DNA from: Neisseriaceae bacterium
GTDB taxonomy: Bacteria > Pseudomonadota > Gammaproteobacteria > Burkholderiales > Neisseriaceae
DNA length: 64,000 nucleotides
Direction of reading: 5' to 3'
Assembly: GCA_016864895.1 (NCBI GenBank)
Contig: CP046107.1
Coordinates: forward strand, 434,001 to 498,000
In this document: positions 37,306-45,760 of the stretch, one piece after another
Numbering within the stretch: position 1 is the first letter of the stretch
Layout: each line of letters opens with the position of its first letter
Notes under the pieces: generated by a model
Seen by the model: only the letters and a program-made list of their open reading frames with translations
Told to the model about the DNA's origin: nothing
The model's database searches: none
Made by a program: the position numbers and the translations under genes

Positions 37306-37495
37306 GTGCGAAAAGTGTATCCCATCACTGGAACTGTAGCAATTGTGCATGGTGGAAAGCACAGATCAGTTCAGTATGAGTTATACAGAGTGCTATTTTC
37401 AACACCTGCTTTAAGGTGTCGTTAACTCGATGGCATTGGTCGTGATTATGGTACGGTCAGTATATTTAGTGTTTATTTTTTTTAGAAAGGTTTAT

Positions 37496-37849
37496 ATGAA
37501 AAAATTATATTTAGTGATGTTATTAGCTACGTTTGCTACCGCAAGTAATGCACAGGCAACTAAAGCTGCGGCTCCAGCAGCAGCTGTAAAACAAGAAACA
37601 ACTCTTGCAACATCATCACCAAGTAACTTGATAAATGTTTTCTCTGGCATTCCAGGAACTATATTTAGAGGTATTGCTAGTATTTTTGACAGTATTAGTA
37701 AGACTATTACAGACGCTTCAGGTAAGGTTTTTCAGAGCAGTGGCAACTTGTCTGGGCTTGGTAATATTTCTAAACTGTCCGGTGGCAATCCATTCGGTGG
37801 TCTTGTTGGTCTTGGTGGCCTTGGTAAGTTGCTTGGTCTTGAAGAGTAA
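37496..37849 (+). CDS. Small secreted Gly-rich protein (copy 2)
   Basis: 117-residue exported protein: signal peptide MKKLYLVMLLATFATASNA, an Ala/Lys/Thr-rich linker, a central hydrophobic-amphipathic part (GIPGTIFRGIASIFDSISK), and a C-terminal Gly/Leu-rich tail (NPFGGLVGLGGLGKLLGLEE). AGAAAGG precedes the ATG. The signal peptide is nearly identical to that of copy 1, while the mature parts have diverged strongly and the Gly-rich tail is unique. The composition recalls small membrane-active or bacteriocin-like peptides, but no family match is claimed. Confidence 0.7.
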   Translation: MKKLYLVMLLATFATASNAQATKAAAPAAAVKQETTLATSSPSNLINVFSGIPGTIFRGIASIFDSISKTITDASGKVFQSSGNLSGLGNISKLSGGNPFGGLVGLGGLGKLLGLEE

Positions 37850-37981
37850 TCATTTTACCGTAATGAATAGATAGATGGAATATTGAGTTTTTTATTTTAA
37901 AAACTATCTGTTTTTTAAAATCTATGCTAGAGTTTACTAGGCTAATGAGGCCATAAATTAATTACCGACGATGGGTGCTCT

Positions 37982-38476
37982 ATGCTTACGATCATATTAC
38001 TCTTCATCGCTACTGCATTAGTTTTAATTGGTTTTGTTGGTTTGGTAAACCCTGCTCTTCCTGGTTTACCACTAATCTTTGCTGCTCTGTGGATTGTTGC
38101 CTACGCTGGCAGTTATGAGTATATCTCTGTTACGGCTCTCGTTATTATGTTTGTTTTGACCGTAATAGGCTTATTGTTTGATTATATTTCTGGTGTTATA
38201 GGAGCAAAAACAGGGAATGCTAGTAAACAAGCAGTCTATGGTTCGTTAATCGGTAGTGTTGTGGGTATATTTTTTGGCTTACCGGGAATTTTCTTTGGTT
38301 CAACAGCAGGTGCTATGCTTGGAGAACTACTTTCTAACCAAAATTTGCTTCAGACAGGGAAAGTTGGACTGACAACTTTTGTCGGCTTTGTTCTTGGAAC
38401 TGTATTTAAAATTGCTATTGTGTCAACAATACTACTATATGTGCTACTGGTGCATATCTATTATTGGATCTTTTGA
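37982..38476 (+). CDS. DUF456 membrane protein
   Basis: 164-residue integral membrane protein with about four to five hydrophobic segments and many glycines. The DUF456 pattern is visible in NPALPGLPLIFAALW at the N-terminus, then FDYISGVIGAKTGNASKQAV and a Gly-rich GLPGIFFGSTAGAMLGELL. The family is widespread and of unknown function. The gene lies alone, with only weak ribosome-binding site similarity upstream. Confidence 0.82.
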   Translation: MLTIILLFIATALVLIGFVGLVNPALPGLPLIFAALWIVAYAGSYEYISVTALVIMFVLTVIGLLFDYISGVIGAKTGNASKQAVYGSLIGSVVGIFFGLPGIFFGSTAGAMLGELLSNQNLLQTGKVGLTTFVGFVLGTVFKIAIVSTILLYVLLVHIYYWIF

Positions 38477-40124
38477 AACGACCATGGCAAGGGGTTGATG
38501 ATACAAAATTATCATCAAATATGTTGCTGTTATTCAATGGAAAATCAATGGGTTGACGTAATAAATTGCATATTGATAACAAGATCAAAGTGGTCAGACA
38601 TTGTTGATACATCTCAGTAGGATTTAATAGCACTAGAAAATGGACTATTCTCATTGCCTTGTAAAGCAAAGTATCGAATTCAGAGCTCAAAGGCAAAAAC
38701 CCATCGCATCAAGGAATTATTTATCACTACTACGCTCACTGTTCGAGTAAATGATTGTTTCCAAATCAATAGTCACTACAGTAATTGAAGCATTTAGCAT
38801 ATAAGGTGAAACACAGACATAAATCTAACTTCACACATTTGGTCGCTACATTATATCAATTCTATTTGATATTTTTGAATCAATCAAAAAGACTTCATGA
38901 TGGAAAGTACATATTTCAATGACTAATATTTGGACTAGTTGCTCCCAACAAATACATTGTCCTATATTTGATAAAATTTGGGCTAAGGTAGATAAAACAG
39001 GTGACAGTATCAGAGAATTATCTAAGCAGATCACGAATAATGGATGATCCCCCCACACCACTTTACACAACGGAAAGGTAATCGGTAGGTATCGTAAATC
39101 TACATCTATTATCTGATGATGTACTTATACCAACAGTCAAAATAGATAAAAAAATGTACCTCCCAAAAAGAAGTACCAATAAGGAACACAAACCACTACC
39201 AAATCTTTAAAATAACTAAGTAGAAATACTTTACTATCAAAAACCACGACCTGAGAAAGTAACATATAAGTCACTTTCCAAAGAAAAATTGGAAAACAAA
39301 ATTATTTTTCCATCGCTGTCTGCCCACCAAACAGCTTATGTCTAAGTTTAGTTAATCACTCTAACATAAGGAACATATCGTAAAGTGTCATTACAAAAAA
39401 TTCTCTCAACTGTAAGTTAAAACATACCACCTGAAATTTTCTATTTATCTACCACAATTTTCATAATATTAAAAAGTATTTAAATTTTCTGTGATAAAAA
39501 TGAAATACTATCTCTAGATACTATCTATACCCACCCTAATGGAGTTTAAACAGCCATTGACAACTTTTATCATAATTATCTCTACCGAAAGTAACAAGTA
39601 ACTCTTCTATCTAGTTAATTTACTGTTGATATGTATTTTGTGTTGTCTTCATTAATTTGAGAATTAAAGACTTCTTACATATTATACATGTAGGTAAAAA
39701 TAGGGCAATAAAAGATAAAAGTTCATCTATCATGTCATCTTTTGATACAAAACTTAAACAGTTTAAAATATCCCTATGTATATGTCCATTATTTATATCA
39801 GACAAAGAAAACTTTCACTTTCGATTACTGCACACTATCAACTTTTATTTTATTTTTATTGTTACCTTCAATTCCATTGTTATAACAACCGTTTTTTATT
39901 CATACTTTTTAGATGATATAGCACTGAATCTAAAAAAGGATCGAATATTGTTTGAAGAATGGAGAAAACTTACCGTCGTGGCGGTGTCAACCACATAAAC
40001 TGCTTTTAACGCCAGAACAGAAAACACTTTCCCTATTTACTTACTGGGGTAAACACTCGTGAACATCTTAACTGCATATTTCAATATTTAATTAAGGATT
40101 TTATATTTTTTATAAATGATAATG
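38477..40124. other. Long gene-poor region with coding debris
   Basis: About 1.65 kb without an intact gene. Readable scraps occur on the plus strand: at about 38660-38790 (KYRIQSSKAKTHRIKELF) and at 38919-39047 (MTNIWTSC, then FDKIWAKVDKTGDSIREL), each bounded by stops. A 113-codon frame (39657-39998) with a TTG start and one hydrophobic segment has no ribosome-binding site or recognisable family and is not called. The pattern suggests lost accessory or insertion-sequence genes. Confidence 0.4.
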
Positions 40125-41369
40125 TCACACTGACTTGTTGTGTTCCAGTAAATATTTATGGAATAAAGAATGAATTACACTTTCATCACACTCTATTTGC
40201 TTTTTATCATGATGAGATAACCATATAATTCCTGGTATATTTGTAAGATCAGTCGTCAATGGTAATACTTCATTATTTCTAAAAAAGAGTTTCACTCCTG
40301 AAAAACTTTTTAACTTAGACAAATCTGATTTAAAAAGCTCTATATTTTCTAATGATGAATTTTCATTAGTATTCATTAAAAAAACTATTTTCCCATGCTT
40401 ATTTAATTTAGCTTTTTTATTTACAGGGAGTGTATTTTCGATAAAATAAGTAACTGTTGAATCAAGTAAGCTATTGTCATAACATTCTTTAAATAATAAA
40501 GGAGCAATTCCACCATGTAATCTTGCACCAACCTCGATCATTACTGGCTTATTTTCTGAAGTATAGAATAATTCCATATGTGCAGGGCCATGTCTTATAC
40601 CCAGAACCTTTACGCATTGCATTGCATAATTAATTAACGATTCAAATTGATTATCATTTGGATCTAAAACTACAAGAGATTTATAAACAAATCTACTATT
40701 ATTGACATGACATTTTTCATATGTACATAACGAAGCAACAAATATATCATCATTATTAATAACCATATCTACAACAAATTCTTGTCCTGAAATATACTCC
40801 TGGACTAAATAAGTGTTATTAATATTCCCAAAAAGATCAGTTTTTTCCCATATATCCTCATGAATAAAATTTAATAAATCTTCCTTATTCTTAAAATATG
40901 AAACACCATCTGTTCCAGCAGAACTTTTAGGTTTTAACACGTACCCATTATTAATATCTAGCATATTAATAATAGATTGATAATTATCAGTATTTATCTC
41001 GTAAGACCTTATATAATTTAACCCATGCTCCTTTAACGTCTGTTGCATTAGTAATTTATCTCTTCTTAATTTACTGGAATTACTGGAGTTACCTTTAACA
41101 TTAAAATATTCAGCCAATAAATCTCCAGCAAATACGCCAGACTCTGTACCTACAATAACGTTATCAATAGATTTGAAACTTTTTTTTGCCTCATCTATGG
41201 TCATTAGAGATGAATTTGAAAACCCCTCTCCAGTATAAGAAGATTTATAAAGATCTGGTATCTCATCACCACTAGATAACACACTATATACAGTGTGTCC
41301 TTTTTTGCTTATTTCTGGAGCTAACAATGCGCCTGTTGAAAAAGGATCTACAATAATGAAATTTTTCAT
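40125..41369 (-). CDS. ATP-grasp ligase, candidate peptide-bond-forming enzyme
   Basis: 414-residue ATP-grasp protein of the carboxylate-amine ligase type (BacD/L-amino acid ligase-like layout). A Rossmann-like N-terminal domain (about 1-100) precedes the ATP-grasp core: YVLKPKSSAGTDGVSYF, LVQEYISGQEFVVDMV, and the metal-binding end ELFYTSENKPVMIEVGARLHGG. Such enzymes join amino acids or small acids through an acyl-phosphate. The start overlaps the stop of the MFS gene by 4 bases, so ligase and exporter are translationally coupled. Product and substrates are unknown. It is more AT-rich than neighbouring housekeeping genes and lies in gene-poor DNA, consistent with horizontal acquisition. Confidence 0.85.
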   Translation of the reverse strand: MKNFIIVDPFSTGALLAPEISKKGHTVYSVLSSGDEIPDLYKSSYTGEGFSNSSLMTIDEAKKSFKSIDNVIVGTESGVFAGDLLAEYFNVKGNSSNSSKLRRDKLLMQQTLKEHGLNYIRSYEINTDNYQSIINMLDINNGYVLKPKSSAGTDGVSYFKNKEDLLNFIHEDIWEKTDLFGNINNTYLVQEYISGQEFVVDMVINNDDIFVASLCTYEKCHVNNSRFVYKSLVVLDPNDNQFESLINYAMQCVKVLGIRHGPAHMELFYTSENKPVMIEVGARLHGGIAPLLFKECYDNSLLDSTVTYFIENTLPVNKKAKLNKHGKIVFLMNTNENSSLENIELFKSDLSKLKSFSGVKLFFRNNEVLPLTTDLTNIPGIIWLSHHDKKQIECDESVIHSLFHKYLLEHNKSV

Positions 41370-42568
41370 AATTTTTTTTCCTTAATTGTTAACATACTGA
41401 TACAAGACGATAAAAAGATCATCATTCCCACGATAGGTAACAACATTCTAGAAAATGCATTTCCTGCTAAATTATCTGATATTATCATACCAATAATTAC
41501 TGACCCTATAGATTGGAAAAACACATACGAAGAGGCAGATAACTCCCCCATTTTTTGAGACAATGATGAAGAACTTGCTATATCCAGCATATGTTTCCTA
41601 ATACTAATTCTTATAGTGTTAATAGAAAAACCTATGAGAAAACATGATAATATTGCAACTAAAGGATAACTAGTGTTGCTATAAATAATGTCAAACAATA
41701 TAAGGATAAATGTATAAACTATAAAATGTACTTTTCTAAAAGACACTAGTGATGCTAAAAATGCACCTATTCCGGCCAACCCACTTGCATAGCCAAACAG
41801 TGTAGGATCCCAATTATTTAGATTCTGGAAAATAACAGTCGATAGTATATTAAAGGATGATATATGTATGCCTATAATCCCCAGTGGCAGGCATAAAATA
41901 TAGATAAATTTTATTTCACGATTAATTGATACATTATCAACAATAGGATTTGAATTATAAGAAGTGGATACCGTCTGAAAATAATTCATTGATTTATTAA
42001 GAAAATAAAATAATATATTTAATATTATTTCATACACCGATATAAACTTTATTATTGCATCATACCCTACTTTACTAAGTAGTAGTCCTGCAATGATTGC
42101 ACCTAGAAAAGCACCTGATTGTAATACAGTTTGCATTATTCTTGATGCTAATTCAGAAGATATATATGAATTGTTAACTATATAAGAGTTATATGTTTCA
42201 TATACACTTAGAGTTAGAACATTTACTATACCAAATAGTAAAATGGTCATGACCAATCCAGAATATTCAGTTGCTATTCCTAGAAGTGTAATAATCAATA
42301 TAGCGAGATAAGAAAAAGCTCTTAATATATAAAGATTAGAAATAGATAATGATTTTTTCGTGTATGTTTTTTTGATTAAATATGGAAATAAACTGGAAAT
42401 ACATAACATGGAACCAAGAAAAATAGTACTTCCTGTTATTTCTAATGATGCCCATATGATGCTAATCATAGCTCCCATATCACTGATATAGAGAAAAATT
42501 AGCGAGCTATAAAACTGGTAGGTTAAAAATTTCTTACTCACGCTACCTCCCACGAGCTTAACATTCAT
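41366..42568 (-). CDS. MFS transporter coupled to an ATP-grasp ligase
   Basis: 400-residue major facilitator family protein with about 11-12 hydrophobic segments. The usual charged motif between helices 2 and 3 is weak. It is the first gene of a two-gene operon and overlaps the ligase gene by ATGA. Pairing with a peptide ligase suggests that it exports the ligase product and protects the producer, as BacE does in bacilysin loci. Import of a precursor is an alternative. It is not closely similar to the MFS protein at 24506. Confidence 0.8.
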   Translation of the reverse strand: MNVKLVGGSVSKKFLTYQFYSSLIFLYISDMGAMISIIWASLEITGSTIFLGSMLCISSLFPYLIKKTYTKKSLSISNLYILRAFSYLAILIITLLGIATEYSGLVMTILLFGIVNVLTLSVYETYNSYIVNNSYISSELASRIMQTVLQSGAFLGAIIAGLLLSKVGYDAIIKFISVYEIILNILFYFLNKSMNYFQTVSTSYNSNPIVDNVSINREIKFIYILCLPLGIIGIHISSFNILSTVIFQNLNNWDPTLFGYASGLAGIGAFLASLVSFRKVHFIVYTFILILFDIIYSNTSYPLVAILSCFLIGFSINTIRISIRKHMLDIASSSSLSQKMGELSASSYVFFQSIGSVIIGMIISDNLAGNAFSRMLLPIVGMMIFLSSCISMLTIKEKKL

Positions 42569-43878
42569 TTTCTAGTATTACAGCATGATATTAAAAACTA
42601 TGCAAGGGCATTGATAAAAAAATAGGTAGAAATGAAGAAAATATCTTTTAGATACATATATGTACTTGTTAAAACAACCTACTCCTAGGTTAATTAAAAT
42701 AGCTATATTCGCCATAGTATACTCGAAATCTATTTTTCACATACTAAAACTAAAATACATGGTAATTTTCTTTTCAGGAAAATGATTCACAAGGCAGAGT
42801 CATCACAGACAAAATCTCTGCTAATGAAAATAAAGAACTTTAATTTATTTTTCTATCGAAAACTGGTTCAATTAAAATTGAAATGAAAATACAAATAAAC
42901 CTAAACAGGTTTGCTTCTAAAACAAACAGTTCCTCTATTTGAAGTTCAATAACTAAGCTAAAATAAGAATTTAGAACTATCACTAGATAGATGAGTTTAT
43001 GTTAACTGAGTATGCTAATTTTTTACTAAAAAATAAAATTTAGATCCCTCAATCGACGAACTAACCAAAATAAGATACAAGAAAACATTGAAACAATTAA
43101 TAATTATTGAGCATCATTTAATTATTCAGAATCCTCACTAAGAACCAAAGAGTATTTTTAAAACAAATACTTTAAGTTATAAGGTAGGTATATTTTAAAT
43201 AAATTTTTAACCAGCAAAAATACAGCACAATTATATATTGTTGAAAGGGTATATCCAACACTATTGGAATAATCTATTCAAAAAGTAGGATTACCTTATG
43301 GTCAAAATTCCTATTACTAATTTATAAAAAATCTAGGATTTCATATACCTAGAAATGTCATGATATAAAAAGTAAACAAAACAGTAAAATTATGACTTGA
43401 TGCCGTTGTGCAAGCAAGAAAAATTTCATATTTTCTAATGGGATATTTGATAAAAAACACTAGCCTCTTTTTAGAGGATGAATGTTGTTAAATAACTAAT
43501 CTATACCGAACGAGGGATAATTGACCTAAATAAAGTTATTATCTTTTGCAATAAATGATTAGAAGTCATTAAATGAGTAGAATAATCCTTCGCCGTTGTG
43601 TTCTACCAGTAGAACAAATATCAGTAACATTGATTTAACGACTTGGGCAAATGAAATTACGGTAAGATATAAAACCACTTAACAGAACAAGCCAACACTA
43701 GGAATCTGAAGGCCATCTACAAGATATTAAATCCCACATAGGCTAGATAACCAACAGATTCCCCCTCATTTCAACAACCTATTTAGCTCTATATTTGGAT
43801 AACCTAATTTGAAAACTATATTTTCTTTTCTAAAAGATTTCTAAAAGACGCCTAAAAAAGCCAGCTACCTTGTTATCT
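42569..43878. other. Long gene-poor region upstream of the ligase operon
   Basis: About 1.3 kb, very AT-rich, without an intact gene. Short readable scraps include a plus-strand piece near 42780-42842 (DSQGRVITDKISANENKEL, ending in TAA) and one near 43574-43640. None could be assigned. No tRNA or CRISPR-like repeat was found. Confidence 0.4.
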
Positions 43879-44100
43879 TTAGATATTATCTATCCAATCC
43901 GGATTGATTGGAGGACAAATATAATAATTGATGATTGGTAATTTTAAGCAATATTTATCCAACTGCTGTGTCACTTGATACTTGACTTCTTGCTTACCTG
44001 TATTTTTGATTTCATCCTTTTTATCACCAAACCAGCCTGCATTACTATAAAATGATGTCACCATAGATAACAATACCAAAACTAATAATTTCTTTTTCAT
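43879..44100 (-). CDS. Small secreted protein with two cysteines
   Basis: 73-residue exported protein: signal peptide MKKKLLVLVLLSMVTSFYSNA, then a roughly 52-residue mature part starting GWFGDKKDEIKNTGKQ with two Cys (CLKLPIINYYIC) that could form a disulfide, and a Pro-containing end. A strong AGGAGG precedes the ATG. No family is recognised. The signal peptide is of the same style as the 36386/37496 pair, but the mature part is different. Confidence 0.65.
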   Translation of the reverse strand: MKKKLLVLVLLSMVTSFYSNAGWFGDKKDEIKNTGKQEVKYQVTQQLDKYCLKLPIINYYICPPINPDWIDNI

Positions 44101-44184
44101 ACGTTGTTCCTCCTAAATTTTTTACACAAAATTAATAAGATACAGATTAGAAAAAAAATTTACTCTTCTCAAAAAATGAAACCT

Positions 44185-45093
44185 TTACTTAAACCTTCCA
44201 GGAGTATACTCCAACATCCCCATCTCTTTCAATACATACTCTGTTTCTAATGCATTAAGCTTGTAATATTGACCTAATTTTAACCTGGGGGGAATAGCAA
44301 TAGGACCAAATCGAGTTCTTATTAAACGACTTACATTCAGCTTATAATACTTGAATATACGTCTAACCTCCCTATTCCTACCTTCTTGCACAACGATGTT
44401 GTACCAAAAATTCTTACTGTTCTCATTATCATTATGTCTTTCTGATATTCTTGCTGCCTTAGCTAGACCATCCTCTAACATAATGCCCTCCATTACCAAC
44501 TCATCCATTTGTGCTTGAGTTAATTGACCATTAACTCTAACTGCATATTCCCGATCAATAGCAAATCGAGGATGAGAAAATCTATTCACCAAATCTCCTG
44601 ATGTAGTAAAAATTAATAGTCCTGAGGTATTTATATCCAACCTACCAATAGCAATCCATTTATGGTTTTTAATCGGAGAGATTCTATCAAAAACTGTAAT
44701 TCGACCTTGAGGATCTTCTCTCGAAACAATTTCACCTTCTTGTTTATGGTATAAAATAATCTCTGGTAAGCGATTAGGAAAGATAAGCTTCACTGCTCGA
44801 TTATTAATTTTTACTTCATCTGCTGAAGTGACTTTATCGCCCAACTTAGCTTTCTTTCCATTAATTTGTACTTTCCCCGATTCAATTAAATTTTCCATGT
44901 CTCTTCTGGCACCGAGACCAGAAGATGCCAGTATTTTTTGTAACCTTTGAGGCGCTATTTTGTCTTCCGGAATCCTCATCTCTTTCAAACGAGCTGACTT
45001 ATCCTGTATGTTTTTATTAGGTTTTCTCAAAACCATTTTTTTGGCTTGATCCTTCCGAAAAAAATGCTTTACTTTATTTTTAGGTTTACTCAT
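44185..45093 (-). CDS. rluB: 23S rRNA pseudouridine synthase RluB
   Basis: Converts U2605 (E. coli numbering) of 23S rRNA to pseudouridine. A basic N-terminal tail leads to an S4 RNA-binding domain (RLQKILASSGLGARRDMENLI) and the RsuA/RluB-type catalytic domain with the Asp in GRLDINTSGLLIFT and the later GRNREVRRIF. About 302 residues from the ATG at 45093; a TTG 15 bases upstream is in frame but less likely. The following ribE gene is 17 bases away on the same strand. Confidence 0.93.
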   Translation of the reverse strand: MSKPKNKVKHFFRKDQAKKMVLRKPNKNIQDKSARLKEMRIPEDKIAPQRLQKILASSGLGARRDMENLIESGKVQINGKKAKLGDKVTSADEVKINNRAVKLIFPNRLPEIILYHKQEGEIVSREDPQGRITVFDRISPIKNHKWIAIGRLDINTSGLLIFTTSGDLVNRFSHPRFAIDREYAVRVNGQLTQAQMDELVMEGIMLEDGLAKAARISERHNDNENSKNFWYNIVVQEGRNREVRRIFKYYKLNVSRLIRTRFGPIAIPPRLKLGQYYKLNALETEYVLKEMGMLEYTPGRFK

Positions 45094-45110
45094 ATCTAAA
45101 ATTTCCAAAG

Positions 45111-45737
45111 TTATAGTGGAAGAATCAATTGATCACGCATAAATCGAGCTACTGTGTTAACAATTGCTTGTGTTTGTGAATCAATCTCAAGATTAACTTC
45201 ATCACCAATTTTTCTATATTTAAAAATAGTTAAATCTAATGTTTCTGGGATTAAATGTACACTAAATTCACTACCATTAATTTTGCCAACAGTTAAACTA
45301 CATCCATCTAAACCAATAAAGCCTTTTTCAAAAATATAAGGTCTAACTTCTTCCGGTAGGTTAAAAAATATGGAACAATTTTCAGCACTTTTTTCAATTT
45401 TAGAAATAACCAAGGTACGCATAATATGGCCACTCATGATATGTCCACCTATTTCATCACCCATTTTTATAGATCGTTCTATATTAATTCTATCACCTAC
45501 CACGAATGAAGATAAATTAGTTCTTTTGAGTGTCTCTTCTATTAAATTAAAAGCAACAACATCTTTTTCCACCTTAGCTATCGTTAAACAACATCCATTG
45601 TTAGCAATAGAAGCACCAACTTGTAAACCTTCAGTACTCATCTGGGGTAATTTAACCCAATTCGTTTGTGATTTATTATCGTTTCCTTTTTGAATATCAA
45701 CAATAGTACCCATTCCTTGAACAATTCCAGTAAACAT
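45111..45737 (-). CDS. ribE: Riboflavin synthase alpha subunit RibE
   Basis: Dismutates two 6,7-dimethyl-8-ribityllumazine molecules to riboflavin. The 208 residues form two similar lumazine-binding domains, each with a MFTGIV- or IFEKGFIGLDG-type start and the substrate Ser/Thr in NGCCLTI and DGCSLTV. Two adjacent ATG codons follow AAAGGAG; the second (45737) has the better spacing and begins the conserved MFTGIVQ. ribD is about 6 kb away, so the pathway is dispersed. No FMN riboswitch was seen. Confidence 0.95.
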   Translation of the reverse strand: MFTGIVQGMGTIVDIQKGNDNKSQTNWVKLPQMSTEGLQVGASIANNGCCLTIAKVEKDVVAFNLIEETLKRTNLSSFVVGDRINIERSIKMGDEIGGHIMSGHIMRTLVISKIEKSAENCSIFFNLPEEVRPYIFEKGFIGLDGCSLTVGKINGSEFSVHLIPETLDLTIFKYRKIGDEVNLEIDSQTQAIVNTVARFMRDQLILPL

Positions 45738-45760
45738 CATTCTCCTTTAATAATTCACAA

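Larger units (their letters stand above)
36827..37550. repeat. Tandem duplication, copy 2
   Basis: Diverged copy of 35733-36440. It begins around the CTGCGG shared by both sites, runs through a decayed ttcA fragment and the same upstream DNA, and ends within the signal-peptide codons of the second secreted protein. Many substitutions and small indels show the event is not recent. Confidence 0.85.

Noticed and set aside
38415..38696. 93-codon minus-strand frame overlapping the DUF456 gene end
   Set aside because: Overlaps a well-supported gene on the other strand and has no coding features of its own.
39657..39998. 113-codon plus-strand frame with one hydrophobic segment
   Set aside because: TTG start without a ribosome-binding site, overlaps an equally open minus-strand frame, and no family is recognised; AT-rich non-coding DNA gives such frames easily.
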